From positions 1-48,407 of the forward strand of contig NZ_MPPI01000038.1 of NCBI RefSeq assembly GCF_001895925.1: 48,407 bases of DNA. The letters are read 5' to 3'. This DNA is from Phormidesmis priestleyi ULC007. GTDB lineage: Bacteria > Cyanobacteriota > Cyanobacteriia > Leptolyngbyales > Leptolyngbyaceae. Positions 26,431 to 35,294 of the stretch are shown here, piece after piece. The translations under genes were made by a program, and so were the position numbers. The notes under the pieces were generated by a model. It searched no databases, was not told the DNA's origin, and was given only the letters and a program-made list of their open reading frames with translations. The number at the start of each line of letters is the position of its first letter. Within the stretch, counting starts at the first letter, position 1.

Positions 26431-26781
26431 CTAATGGAAGCTCTTTGCCGGAACCGCCGGGCGATAGTCAGAAGGCTTGATGTGAAACTTGACTAGATTT
26501 GCAAGTTCTTGAAGTTGGCTAATCGCTTCTGCGCCTTCAAGCTTCATTAATTCTCGATCGTCGCGCATCTCTGTCCAGGTGATTCCATAATCCGACACCA
26601 AAAAGCGGATCAGGTGGTTGTCTCCCAAACTCACCATAAACGAGGCACTATTCATCTGACCGCCGCAGGTATAGCAGGAAGCCAGATACCCTCGATTCTC
26701 CAACACGATCGCCATCGCCTGAAGATTCATTACGAGGTCTTTTACAAACTGTCGGTGTTGCTCTGCCAGTCTTAAGAACAC
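26431..26781 (-). CDS. Hypothetical protein with CYTCGG motif
   Basis: The 116-residue protein has an N-terminal helix region (FLRLAEQHRQFVKDLVMNLQ), then SCYTCGGQMNSASFMVSLGDNHL, then a beta-rich part (IRFLVSDYGITWTEMRDD) and a C-terminal helix. The CxxC pair might bind metal or act in redox chemistry, but one pair alone is weak evidence. No signal peptide or membrane segment is seen. I cannot assign a family. It is encoded alone with gaps of about 100 and 290 bases to its neighbours. Confidence 0.6.
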   Translation of the reverse strand: MFLRLAEQHRQFVKDLVMNLQAMAIVLENRGYLASCYTCGGQMNSASFMVSLGDNHLIRFLVSDYGITWTEMRDDRELMKLEGAEAISQLQELANLVKFHIKPSDYRPAVPAKSFH

Positions 26782-27071
26782 AAGCGTCCTCCAATCACCA
26801 CACCTAATTCTAACCTTTTATTAAGAGCTAAACGATCTACCCTTTGGGATAACGGTCTCTCTGGATAAGAGCCCGCCAAACAGTGTTAAAAATAACACTC
26901 AAAGATGCCTATTTATATTAATGAATTGGGCAAAATCACAAAGTATCGATACGCACAAGTTTGCTCAAATCTCTCAATTTTTTAGGTTTTTTATAGAATT
27001 GCGGATGCGGCACAATTTTTGTAGCGTTAAGAGTCTCTGGACGATTTGGAATCGCTAAAGTTCCTCGTTAA

Positions 27072-27284
27072 TCAGTCAACTTGCCACCAGCCAAATAGAG
27101 GGCCAACGAAACGGATGGTAATCCACGCTGCCACAAGTCCGACAATGCCGATCCAAGCACCTGTGGAAGACCACTGCACAAACTGCTGTGCTTGAGTTTT
27201 GGTCACTGGCAACCAGGGAGAAATATTAGGCTCTTTGCCATAGTTTTCGCCCAGAGATTCTTTACGACGCTTTGCTTCTCCCAT
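27072..27284 (-). CDS. DUF2839 family small membrane protein
   Basis: The 70-residue protein matches the cyanobacterial DUF2839 family: MGEAKRRKESLGENYGKEP at the start, then PWLPVTKTQAQQFVQWSS and one transmembrane segment (about residues 42-62, GAWIGIVGLVAAWITIRFVG), ending in GWWQVD. The function is unknown; members are conserved in cyanobacteria and plastid-related lineages are not known to carry it as far as I recall. The 290 bases upstream (26782-27071 lies downstream of it) hold only a small AGTGTT/AACACT hairpin at 26882. Confidence 0.88.
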   Translation of the reverse strand: MGEAKRRKESLGENYGKEPNISPWLPVTKTQAQQFVQWSSTGAWIGIVGLVAAWITIRFVGPLFGWWQVD

Positions 27285-27343
27285 TGCTTTTTGCTTTTAA
27301 TTGAAGGTTTCGTTCCTGATAATAGCGTTTCTGGGTGCCAATT

Positions 27344-28873
27344 TCAGTCTTGCCAACTCGTCGTGTGAAAATGGGTAAACAAACTGGCATCCAGATAGTT
27401 AATGCGGGCTAAAGGGCTAAGGGCAGCCAAAACTTGATTGCCATAGCTGCGGTGAATGACGCGACTATCCAGCAGCGCTACAACCCCTTGACACTCACGA
27501 ACCGGGGCGATCGCTCGCTGCAACTCGCTTAATGCTTCTGGAAACAGATAGAGCCGAAACCAATCTTGCCGAAGTTTTTTGTAATAAGCCACCCGCCCCG
27601 CCACTAACGGATTTTCTAGTGAGGGAATGGGCAGTGTCGCGATCGCCAACAAATGCGGAGCAGGTAACACGCTCTGATGCTCTCGCCAAAACTCCCAGCC
27701 CGTGACCAAAATGCCGTTGTCGTCAAGACAGGTGCGCTCTACTTGCACTCTAGAGCCAAACTCTGATGCCAACACGGTTCCGACTTGGGCTTTGAGAGGC
27801 ATATCTCCGATCAAAATCACCGACAGCCCTTGCACCGCCGTGCTAGCACTGAGCAGCGATCGCAGTTCTTGCAGCAATGCCCCTTGAAACTGGGGCGTGT
27901 TGGGCATCGGAACGCCTTCTGGCTGGTAAAGCTGAATTAGGTCATCTTGACGATCGAGCGAAAACTTTAAACAGGTTAGATCATCGCTCAAACCTATTTT
28001 TTGGCGATAAGTCGCTGCGTCTGAATCGAGATCTAGAGCACCACCGATTAAAACAGTGGGTTGCTGCGACCAGATATCAGTCAAGCTCGAAGCAATTTCG
28101 GTCGGGGCACAATGGAGGGAAAACTGCCCTAATTGGCGAGCGATCACTGCCCAAACGAGTTGTCCTTCAGTTTGAGCTTGTCTGAAAAAATGCTCCCAAT
28201 TAACAGGTAGAGAAGACGGCAAAACTTGATGGAGCGCATCGAGAATCTCTTGTTCGGGCTGCTCGATTAGATAACACTCATAAGGGTTGGCAGGGTGATG
28301 AAAAATCGCTTTCGTCAGTTGAACTCGTGCATCTCGAATCTCGTCAGTGTGTTGAGGACACGCCAACATTAAATCATTCCAGTCAGAGGCTTGCAGATTA
28401 ATCGTCAGTTGATCTCTCACCCAGCGTTCGAGGTCATCTACGCCATCGACGATCGTCGGAATGCCCGTCGGAAATCTGCCTTCACCATTGAGGCGATCGC
28501 TTAACCAGGCTTCTGGAGTGGTGAGTAAAATTCCTTCAAAATCGGGGCTAACCCAGCGATCGCCCGTGCGAATTGGCTTGGGCGTATCAATCCACTGCCG
28601 CAGACGCGGAATCTCGACCATCAACAGCCGTTGCTGAACCGACTCAGGAGCCACCACAATCACCGATCCTTTCCACATCAAAATCGGCACGAGATAGCTG
28701 AGACGATAGCGCCCATGATAGCCAGAAGGTGCCCCGGTTTGAATTAACGCACTGCGACCGATCCGCAGGGCCCGCGCAACGAGCCGCGCCATCGTCAGAT
28801 GATGCGACCAATAGGGTTCGCCCTGCTCTCGCAGAAAGGCGCGGAGTTGCTGATGAACTTCTACCTCAATCAC
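27344..28873 (-). CDS. DinG-like helicase relative with degenerate Walker A
   Basis: The 509-residue protein looks like a cyanobacterial DinG-type superfamily 2 helicase relative. The N-terminal region has SALIQTGAPSGYHGRYRLSYLVPIL followed by VIVVAPESVQQRLL, which occupy the motif I and Ia positions, and the C-terminus has GVVALLDSRVIHRSYGNQVL, which resembles helicase motif VI. However, the motif I region reads GAPSGYHGR without the invariant GK[ST], and a clear DEAH box is not seen. It may have lost ATP hydrolysis and kept a structural or DNA-binding role. Encoded on the minus strand, 59 bases upstream of the DUF2839 gene. Confidence 0.65.
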   Translation of the reverse strand: MIEVEVHQQLRAFLREQGEPYWSHHLTMARLVARALRIGRSALIQTGAPSGYHGRYRLSYLVPILMWKGSVIVVAPESVQQRLLMVEIPRLRQWIDTPKPIRTGDRWVSPDFEGILLTTPEAWLSDRLNGEGRFPTGIPTIVDGVDDLERWVRDQLTINLQASDWNDLMLACPQHTDEIRDARVQLTKAIFHHPANPYECYLIEQPEQEILDALHQVLPSSLPVNWEHFFRQAQTEGQLVWAVIARQLGQFSLHCAPTEIASSLTDIWSQQPTVLIGGALDLDSDAATYRQKIGLSDDLTCLKFSLDRQDDLIQLYQPEGVPMPNTPQFQGALLQELRSLLSASTAVQGLSVILIGDMPLKAQVGTVLASEFGSRVQVERTCLDDNGILVTGWEFWREHQSVLPAPHLLAIATLPIPSLENPLVAGRVAYYKKLRQDWFRLYLFPEALSELQRAIAPVRECQGVVALLDSRVIHRSYGNQVLAALSPLARINYLDASLFTHFHTTSWQD

Positions 28874-28896
28874 AGGTTTGAACTCATGTCGTACTA

Positions 28897-29090
28897 GTTG
28901 ACATTCTCACCGACCTAAAGGAACAGTGATTCACTAAATCTCACGATTTAGATTTCTGCTTCATTGCAACTGCCTCCACTCTCAAGGAGTTTTTCGGTCT
29001 TGCGTTCGCTCCACAGACTTTAAGCTTTAACCCGCTTTCCCGGATGCCCCTCGGTATGGGTCAGGGAGCCTTGGTTATCGACTCTCTAGT
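28897..29090 (-). mobile_element. IS200/IS605-like right-end remnant, copy 2
   Basis: This fragment is about 85% identical by eye to 18707-18905, in the same orientation, with the same end (GTTGACATxCTCACCG on the plus strand). A reading frame with WSERKTEKLLESGGSCNEAEI on the minus strand may be the tail of a TnpB-like gene, but it has decayed in both copies (a two-base length difference shifts the frame). It fills the gap between the DinG-like and lipoprotein genes. Confidence 0.55.
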
Positions 29091-29110
29091 GACCATTCTG
29101 ACATACCGAT

Positions 29111-29144
29111 AAAAAACCCTGCGGAGATTAATTCAGCCACAGGG
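29111..29144 (-). terminator. Terminator of the lipoprotein operon
   Basis: On the minus strand CCCTGTGG (29144-29137) pairs with CCGCAGGG (29124-29117) with one wobble, followed by a six-base T-run at 29116-29111. It lies 32 bases after the stop of the lipoprotein gene, whose strand it shares. Confidence 0.8.
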
Positions 29145-29175
29145 AGAAAATAAAGAATGAGGGACGAATGAGGGG

Positions 29176-30039
29176 TTATCGTCTGCGACTGCTGCCTGCT
29201 CGCGATCGCCCACTACCAAAAGAGCTAGGACGGTTGACGCGACTGGGAGTAGAACCTGTAGAGCGGCGCAAATTGCTAGAGCCGTAGCCAGAACCCGTGG
29301 GACGACCGTTCCCAATTGAGGGGCGGCTGACTCCAGGGTTGCGATAAGACGGCGTGTTGATGCGCCCCGTAGAGCGAAAGACTTGGCGGTTTCGCACAGC
29401 GGCGGGAGGAGCTTGATAGCGCTGCTGATAGCTGTTAACGGCTTGGTTATAGCTGCTGCCATAGCCCCCAAACCCAGTGAGCGGACGACCAGACTGATAA
29501 ACAGGAGGAACGTAGTATTGAGGTCGGAAGAGGAGACTTCCGATCGCTTGTCCTGCTACCGCTCCGGCTACCGATCCTGCGAAAGGAGTCCAAAAACTCG
29601 GCTCTTGGCGCACGATCTGCGTTTCGGTTTGCCCAGTTTGAGGGTTAGTCACATTTTCAGCGACGTTGTGGACATATTCGATCTTAAAGTCTTCGGGAAT
29701 GTGGAGCGACGGCTGACCGTTTTCAACTTTGAGATAATTTTTTTGCCCTGCTTTGACTTCATCAGGAGTCAACTGAGCCAGCGGCAGGTTTTGAGTGCGG
29801 AAGGAAGAGGGAACACCTGGTTTTGTGTCCAGCAGCATAACGGTGTATTCTCCGTCTCCATCGTTATAAGTCGCTTGCTGAACCGAATATTGTCCATCAG
29901 GAAGGCGAGTCTGCTCAGTGCGGGTGTTAGCAGAACGGTTGCCCTGCCCATTAGCCTGCGAATCTCCAGAGAAACCGCAGCTAACCGTTGTCAAGCACAA
30001 AGCAGCAGACATAGAAAGCAGTAAGAGTCGGCGGAACAT
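29176..30039 (-). CDS. Predicted lipoprotein with Gly-zipper and Ser/Arg-rich tail
   Basis: From the ATG at 30039 (an upstream ATG lies at 30075) the protein starts MFRRLLLLSMSAALCLTTVSC, a lipoprotein signal with a lipobox-like VSC. A region with YSVQQATYNDGDGEYTVML follows, then GSVAGAVAGQAIGSLLF, a small-residue helix with glycine-zipper character, and a tail rich in Tyr, Ser, Gly and Arg ending in RSRAGSSRRR. No catalytic domain is visible. The gene follows the DUF1517 gene by about 15 to 50 bases on the same strand, so they probably form an operon ending at the 29111-29144 terminator. Function unknown. Confidence 0.7.
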   Translation of the reverse strand: MFRRLLLLSMSAALCLTTVSCGFSGDSQANGQGNRSANTRTEQTRLPDGQYSVQQATYNDGDGEYTVMLLDTKPGVPSSFRTQNLPLAQLTPDEVKAGQKNYLKVENGQPSLHIPEDFKIEYVHNVAENVTNPQTGQTETQIVRQEPSFWTPFAGSVAGAVAGQAIGSLLFRPQYYVPPVYQSGRPLTGFGGYGSSYNQAVNSYQQRYQAPPAAVRNRQVFRSTGRINTPSYRNPGVSRPSIGNGRPTGSGYGSSNLRRSTGSTPSRVNRPSSFGSGRSRAGSSRRR

Positions 30040-30089
30040 AGACCTAAAAAAGGTAGTGAATAGTGGCGAGGTCATAAACTAACCGTTTG

Positions 30090-30695
30090 CTATAGAGGAA
30101 TCAATTCTGGAAAGAACTCTAGAAGCTGGTCAGGGTCGAGTTCTTCACCGAGTCGCGCCGGGGAGAAATGCACCTGAATCGCCTGTAACCGTTCTTGATA
30201 GTGGAGATTGATCACTCCCTTCAATCCTGCCTCTAAAGCCCGAATGCTCGCAAGGTCGGTTTCCAGATCCGGAACCTCACCTTCTGCGGCGATCGTGATC
30301 ATCACAATCAAATTCTGAGTCACAGGCAGAGATAGGGGATCAACAGGTTGCCCAGACGCATCTTCCAGTTCGGGCGCACTCAAATAGCGTTGAGCAGAGT
30401 CAGTAAACAATTCGTTCACATAGTCCCCGGCTTCACCTTCGCTCCAAAACACGTCGCCTTCATTGGCGGCAGACTGCCAATAGGTTTGATATTGCAGCAG
30501 ACTTTGACAGATTTCGACCAGTCCTTCGCCCAAAACCTGCATATCACCGTCTGCCTCAACTGCTTGCCGCGCTGCCTGGTTAAGCACACCCAGCAATGGA
30601 GCCACTTCTTTGCCCGCGAGGTGGATGAATAGGCGACAGACGACAAACCGATTTTTGCCTGTAAATTGATTAAACCGATCGCGCAGTGAACTCAT
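30090..30695 (-). CDS. DUF1517 domain protein
   Basis: The 201-residue protein carries a DUF1517-like region at its C-terminal half: LPVTQNLIVMITIAAEGEVPDLETDLASIRALEAGLKG and a final acidic end. Proteins with this domain occur in cyanobacteria and chloroplasts, some in association with thylakoids. No transmembrane segment or signal peptide is visible here, so this one should be soluble. It is the first gene of a probable two-gene operon with the predicted lipoprotein. Function unknown. Confidence 0.8.
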   Translation of the reverse strand: MSSLRDRFNQFTGKNRFVVCRLFIHLAGKEVAPLLGVLNQAARQAVEADGDMQVLGEGLVEICQSLLQYQTYWQSAANEGDVFWSEGEAGDYVNELFTDSAQRYLSAPELEDASGQPVDPLSLPVTQNLIVMITIAAEGEVPDLETDLASIRALEAGLKGVINLHYQERLQAIQVHFSPARLGEELDPDQLLEFFPELIPL

Positions 30696-30917
30696 TTTTT
30701 GCCTGACCCTTCAGCTATTTCAAGAGGGACATCTTTAGTCTAGTTATCTCCAGACAAGATTGAATCTATCTGAAGATTAGACGGCTGCGGCGATCGCGCA
30801 TAGAATCAGCGATCGACCCCTCTATCTGGTCTATGATCGCAACGTCTCAAAGAATGAGTTTTCGAGCATTTAACGTTGATCAATTTATCTCTTCAAAATT
30901 GAAGGTGCTTTCTCTCC

Positions 30918-32768
30918 ATGAGCTTCTCGCAAGTCAAGCAGTTTTTATTGGGCAAAACTCTCCCGACCAGTGCCCATGACGAAGAACGATTAACCAAAGC
31001 TGCTGCACTGGCAGTGCTTTCTTCAGATGCACTTTCATCAGTAGCTTACGCAACTCAAGAAACGCTCCTCGTTCTAGTTGCGGCGGGTTCTGGCGCAGGC
31101 GTTCTCGGATTTTCGCTGCCGATCTCGTTGGCGATCGTGTTGCTGCTGATCATTGTTACGCTGTCTTATCGTCAGACGATTCGGGCTTACCCCAAAGGCG
31201 GCGGATCTTATATCGTGGCTCGTGGCAATCTGGGGCTGCTGCCTGGGTTAATCGCGGGTGCCTCGCTGATGATTGACTACATCCTCACCGTTGCGGTCAG
31301 CGTCTCAGCCGGGATCGATAACTTTGTGTCTGCCGTCCCGTTTCTGCGCCCTTTCACCGTCGAGCTTTGCTTATTTGCAATCTTTCTGATCATGCTGGCT
31401 AACTTGCGAGGCGTGAAAGAGTCAGGAAGAATTTTTATGGTGCCGACTTATGCCTTCATCGTCAGCATTTTTGTGCTGATTGGCGTGGGGCTGTTCAATC
31501 AAGCTACTGGGCAGTTGACTCCGATCTCGGCTGGCGAAACGGTTCATAAGGTAACTGAGCAACTGGGTTTGTTTTTAGTTTTGAGAGCCTTTGCTGCTGG
31601 GTGTACCGCGTTAACAGGTGTCGAGGCCATCTCAGATGGAGTGCTGGCCTTTAAGCCACCAGAGTGGATTAATGCGCGTCAAACATTGCTTTATCTCGGA
31701 ATTATTTTAGGTGCCATGTTTTTGGGCATTACTTATCTGGCTCACATTTATCAGCTTGTGCCCAGCGAGTCAGAAACGGTTTTGTCGCTGCTGAGTCGTC
31801 AAATTTTTGGGATTTCACCCCTCTATTATTTCCTGATTTTGTTTGCGACCCCGGCGATTTTGCTGTTGGCGGCAAACACGAGCTATGCAGACTTTCCGCG
31901 GCTCTGCTACTTTTTGGCCAGAGACGGATTTTTGCCTCGGCAACTGGCCCTATTGGGCGATCGCCTCGTCTACTCTAACGGAATTTTGCTGCTCAGTATT
32001 TGTGCTGCCGTGCTGATCGTGGTCTTTCGGGGTGACACTACGGCGATTATTCCCCTTTACGCAGTGGGCGTGTTTACTTCGTTTACCCTCTCTCAAGCCG
32101 GGATGGTCATCCATTGGTATAAGGGCAAAAGTCGCGGGTGGCAAGCCAGCGCCTTGATGAACGGGCTAGGAGCCATCGCCACGGCGATCGTGTTAGTCGT
32201 CGTGGTTTTGACAAAGTTTGCGCTCGGTGCCTGGGTGGTCGTGATTGCAATTCCGCTATTGGTGTGGCTCTTTGGCAGCATTCGCAAGCACTATCTGTAT
32301 GTAGCAAGCCGCCTCAGCATTCAGGAGTTGGCACCCCGAAGCTATATGGCTCGACCTAAAGGCGCGAACGCAACTCATCCGGCGATCGTTGTGGTGGGTC
32401 AACTTCACCGAGGCACCGTCGAGGCGTTAGACTATGCCCGCAGCATTGGCGATGAGGTGGTTGCGGTTCACGTTGACACTGGCTCGACCAACCGCGAGAA
32501 ACTGCAAACTCGATGGCAAGAGTTAGAGTCTGATATTGATCTCCACATTTTGGAGTCGCCTTATCGATCGGTGGTCACGCCGATCTTAGATTTTGTCAGC
32601 AGCTTTGAGGATCAACATCCTGGGGTGCTGTCTACGATTATCATTCCTGCCTTTGTGCCACGCCGCTGGTGGGAGAGCGTTTTGCACAATCAGACGACGC
32701 TATTTCTCAAGGCAGCCCTGCGAACTAAGAAAAGTCGGGTGGTTACGACCGTGAGATATTACCTGTAG
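30918..32768 (+). CDS. APC-family transporter similar to KimA potassium importer
   Basis: The 616-residue protein has about 12 membrane helices (residues 40-470) and a cytoplasmic C-terminal domain (about 475-616) of universal stress protein type (IVVVGQLHRGTVEALDYARS). The signature LAVLSSDALSSVAYATQETLL and YRQTIRAYPKGGGSYIVA closely follow the sequence of B. subtilis KimA (YdaO), a high-affinity K+/H+ symporter of the KUP/APC superfamily that is inhibited by c-di-AMP. Amino acid transport is an alternative reading of this family. The leader (30696-30917) does not show the ydaO riboswitch consensus I would look for, so transcriptional control by c-di-AMP is not supported here. Confidence 0.8.
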   Translation: MSFSQVKQFLLGKTLPTSAHDEERLTKAAALAVLSSDALSSVAYATQETLLVLVAAGSGAGVLGFSLPISLAIVLLLIIVTLSYRQTIRAYPKGGGSYIVARGNLGLLPGLIAGASLMIDYILTVAVSVSAGIDNFVSAVPFLRPFTVELCLFAIFLIMLANLRGVKESGRIFMVPTYAFIVSIFVLIGVGLFNQATGQLTPISAGETVHKVTEQLGLFLVLRAFAAGCTALTGVEAISDGVLAFKPPEWINARQTLLYLGIILGAMFLGITYLAHIYQLVPSESETVLSLLSRQIFGISPLYYFLILFATPAILLLAANTSYADFPRLCYFLARDGFLPRQLALLGDRLVYSNGILLLSICAAVLIVVFRGDTTAIIPLYAVGVFTSFTLSQAGMVIHWYKGKSRGWQASALMNGLGAIATAIVLVVVVLTKFALGAWVVVIAIPLLVWLFGSIRKHYLYVASRLSIQELAPRSYMARPKGANATHPAIVVVGQLHRGTVEALDYARSIGDEVVAVHVDTGSTNREKLQTRWQELESDIDLHILESPYRSVVTPILDFVSSFEDQHPGVLSTIIIPAFVPRRWWESVLHNQTTLFLKAALRTKKSRVVTTVRYYL

Positions 32769-32788
32769 AGAAAGTTCAAGAAACGTCT

Positions 32789-34342
32789 CTAGAGACTGGG
32801 ATGAAAGCCCTTCACAAACTCGATCGCTGCCTCAGTCGATGGCGGTTTAAAGGTCTGAATCTGCTTCAGCACATTGAGAACTTCGTCAGATTGAGCCGTG
32901 GCGATCGGGTGTTTGCCAAACTTAGGGTTGTGATAGAGCGTCAACTGTTGATTATTAGAATTGACCAGGATAGTTTTGGTAGGCGCTTGAAAAAACTGCA
33001 TTTTTTTGAGCGCGATCGGAATCGACTGCAACAGTTTAACAGCGTTGACTTGCTGCACTTGCTGACCCAACAGAGTCACAAGCTGCTGAAACTGCCGAAT
33101 CTGTCCAGCATCTTGACTGAGTGGTTGGGTGGGGATCTGGTGCAGCAAATCCATCAACGTTTGTTGAGTAATCTTGTGATCTTCAAACGGAAAGATCGCA
33201 ACATAAGCGGTGATCAATAGCTGTTCATCGCGCTCTAACCGAAACGTCAACGTTGTCCGGCGTAAATGGACTTCGATTTCAGGCGGAGGAGCCAAAAAGC
33301 CACACTGTCGAGCCACCTGCTGATAAGTGACGGCTAACGCACAGTTGGCATCTGTGTTCAGGCGATCGTCGATCACAATCTGGACGATCGGGGGCGTTTC
33401 GTTAAAATATTCTTGGCAATTGTCGGTCGCGAATGTATAAATCTGGCTTTGATCCCCGTTTTGACTGAGATCGATCCAGCGGCAGGTCGCCCCAGTCGTT
33501 TTAATGCCAAAGGGAGACACGCCATGCAGTTTGAGACCCGTCATAGTAGAACCACTAAGGTCGGCTCCTGACCAATCGACTCCTGCTAGATTGGCACGGG
33601 TAAGATCGACGTGCACCAGCGTAGCGTTGAGCAAAGTGGCGTAGCTTAAATCGGCTCCTGTCAGGTTTGCACCACTGATTTTTGCACCCGTCAAGTCAGC
33701 CCAACGGAGATTAGCACCGCCCAAGTCAGCCCAGCGAAGATTGGCACCCGACAAATTTGCCCCTTGCAGATTGGCACGGCTGAGATTTGCTTGTCGAAGC
33801 TCTGCCTGACTGAGGTTAGCGCCTGTGAGATCAGCACTGCTCAGATCGGCGCTGGTTAAATTGGCTTGCTCTAGATTCGCCTCGGTCAGAATGGCATGAC
33901 GCAAATCGACTCGACTCAGATTCGTTTGACTGAGGTTGGCATAGCGCAGTTTGGCATCTCGAAGATCTGCATTACTAAAATTGGCTCCTCGTAAGTCAGC
34001 CCCGCTCATGTCCGATCGTGTCATTTCTGCCTTGATCAACTCTGCTTGCACGAGGCTGGCTTCTCGCAGGTCAGCCATCGTCAGATTAGCAACGTTGAGG
34101 ATCGCACGGTTAAGTTTTGCCTTGCTAAGGTTAGCACTATTGAGTTTGGCGGCGCTGAGATTTGTCTGACTGAGATTGGTGCGGCTTAGATTAGCGCTTG
34201 CAAGGTTTGCGACACTCAGATCAGCACGACTAAAACTCGCTTCGCTCAAATTTGCTCCGCTCAGGTTAATTTCTCTCAAGTCAAGAGCAGAAAACTCTCG
34301 TGACCCAGCAGTGTATTGTTCTAAAACTTCCTCAGCTTTCAT
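32789..34342 (-). CDS. Pentapeptide repeat protein with C-terminal domain
   Basis: The 517-residue protein has some 50 pentapeptide repeats of A(D/N)LxX type from about residue 20 to 280 (for example NLSGANLSEASFSRADLSVA). These form a right-handed beta-helix. The remaining 230 residues form a separate domain without repeats, with no transmembrane segment. Long repeat arrays in cyanobacteria can act as scaffolds or DNA mimics; the role here is unknown. The gene is convergent with the KimA-like gene, 20 bases apart; the short palindrome GTCTCTAGAGAC (32785-32796) overlaps its stop. Confidence 0.9.
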   Translation of the reverse strand: MKAEEVLEQYTAGSREFSALDLREINLSGANLSEASFSRADLSVANLASANLSRTNLSQTNLSAAKLNSANLSKAKLNRAILNVANLTMADLREASLVQAELIKAEMTRSDMSGADLRGANFSNADLRDAKLRYANLSQTNLSRVDLRHAILTEANLEQANLTSADLSSADLTGANLSQAELRQANLSRANLQGANLSGANLRWADLGGANLRWADLTGAKISGANLTGADLSYATLLNATLVHVDLTRANLAGVDWSGADLSGSTMTGLKLHGVSPFGIKTTGATCRWIDLSQNGDQSQIYTFATDNCQEYFNETPPIVQIVIDDRLNTDANCALAVTYQQVARQCGFLAPPPEIEVHLRRTTLTFRLERDEQLLITAYVAIFPFEDHKITQQTLMDLLHQIPTQPLSQDAGQIRQFQQLVTLLGQQVQQVNAVKLLQSIPIALKKMQFFQAPTKTILVNSNNQQLTLYHNPKFGKHPIATAQSDEVLNVLKQIQTFKPPSTEAAIEFVKGFHPSL

Positions 34343-34445
34343 TTAAGTTTCTGACCAATGTGCCAAAAATTGCGAGATGGCTTGGTGCTAACGTACCCAA
34401 ATTTAGATCAGAATTAGCCTGGATACTACACGTCAAGGCGAATTA

Positions 34446-35291
34446 ATGACTATGAAAATTGGGATTGTGGGTCTAGGGTTGATTGGAGGATCGCTGGGGT
34501 TGGATTTACGATCGCTAGGGCATCAAGTCTTAGGAGTCAGCCGTCAAGAGAGAACGTGTAAAATAGCCGTAGCAAGGGGCGCAACAGATGAAGCCGCCAC
34601 AGATTTAGCGCTGTTAGCCGATACAGATCTGATTTTTATTTGTACCCCGATCGCGCACATGCGATCAACAGTTTCTCAACTCATTCCGCATATTTCTTTA
34701 GAAACAATATTAACGGATGTCGGGTCAGTGAAGGCCTCGATCGTCCAAGAAATCGCTCCCCTATGGCGTAACTTTGTCGGCGGACATCCGATGGCAGGCA
34801 CTACAGAAAGCGGCATCGAAGCGGCACAACACGGCTTATTTGCAGGAAACCCTTATGTGCTAACACCGACTGAGACAACGCCCTCAGACGCGATCGCTCT
34901 GCTCGAATCGATTTTGCGTCCGTTGCAGGTTCGTCTCCATCGATGTCAGCCTGAAGCGCACGATCGTGCCGTCGCCTGGATTTCTCATCTGCCCGTAATG
35001 GTCAGCGCCAGTCTGATTGCTGCCTGTTTAAGTGAGGCTGATCCCGATGTGATCAAACTCGCTCAAGCTTTGGCTAGCTCTGGTTTTCGTGACACCAGTC
35101 GAGTCGGGGGAGGCAACCCAGAATTAGGGCTAATGATGGCACGATACAACCGAGCAGAAGTGCTGCGATCGCTGTTGGTTTATCGAGAACAGCTCGATCG
35201 CATAATTCACGAAATTGATCATGAAAACTGGACAACTCTTGAGGAAACCTTTCAACAGAACCAGGCAGCCCGACCTAAGTTTATGAAATGA
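34446..35291 (+). CDS. tyrA: Prephenate/arogenate dehydrogenase
   Basis: The 281-residue protein has the NAD(P) Rossmann motif GLGLIGGSLGLDL at the start, LTDVGSVKASIV, the active-site GGHPMAGTTESG with the catalytic histidine region, and the C-terminal all-helical dimer domain. It oxidises arogenate or prephenate in tyrosine synthesis; cyanobacterial enzymes of this size are usually NADP-dependent arogenate dehydrogenases. It has no chorismate mutase or ACT domain. ATGs at 34446 and 34452 are both possible. Convergent with pgi, with only three bases between the stop codons. Confidence 0.93.
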   Translation: MTMKIGIVGLGLIGGSLGLDLRSLGHQVLGVSRQERTCKIAVARGATDEAATDLALLADTDLIFICTPIAHMRSTVSQLIPHISLETILTDVGSVKASIVQEIAPLWRNFVGGHPMAGTTESGIEAAQHGLFAGNPYVLTPTETTPSDAIALLESILRPLQVRLHRCQPEAHDRAVAWISHLPVMVSASLIAACLSEADPDVIKLAQALASSGFRDTSRVGGGNPELGLMMARYNRAEVLRSLLVYREQLDRIIHEIDHENWTTLEETFQQNQAARPKFMK

Positions 35292-35294
35292 ACC

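Noticed and set aside
30696-30917. ydaO (c-di-AMP) riboswitch upstream of the KimA-like gene
   Set aside because: I looked for the conserved G-rich and GGUGAAUCC-like parts in the leader and did not find them.
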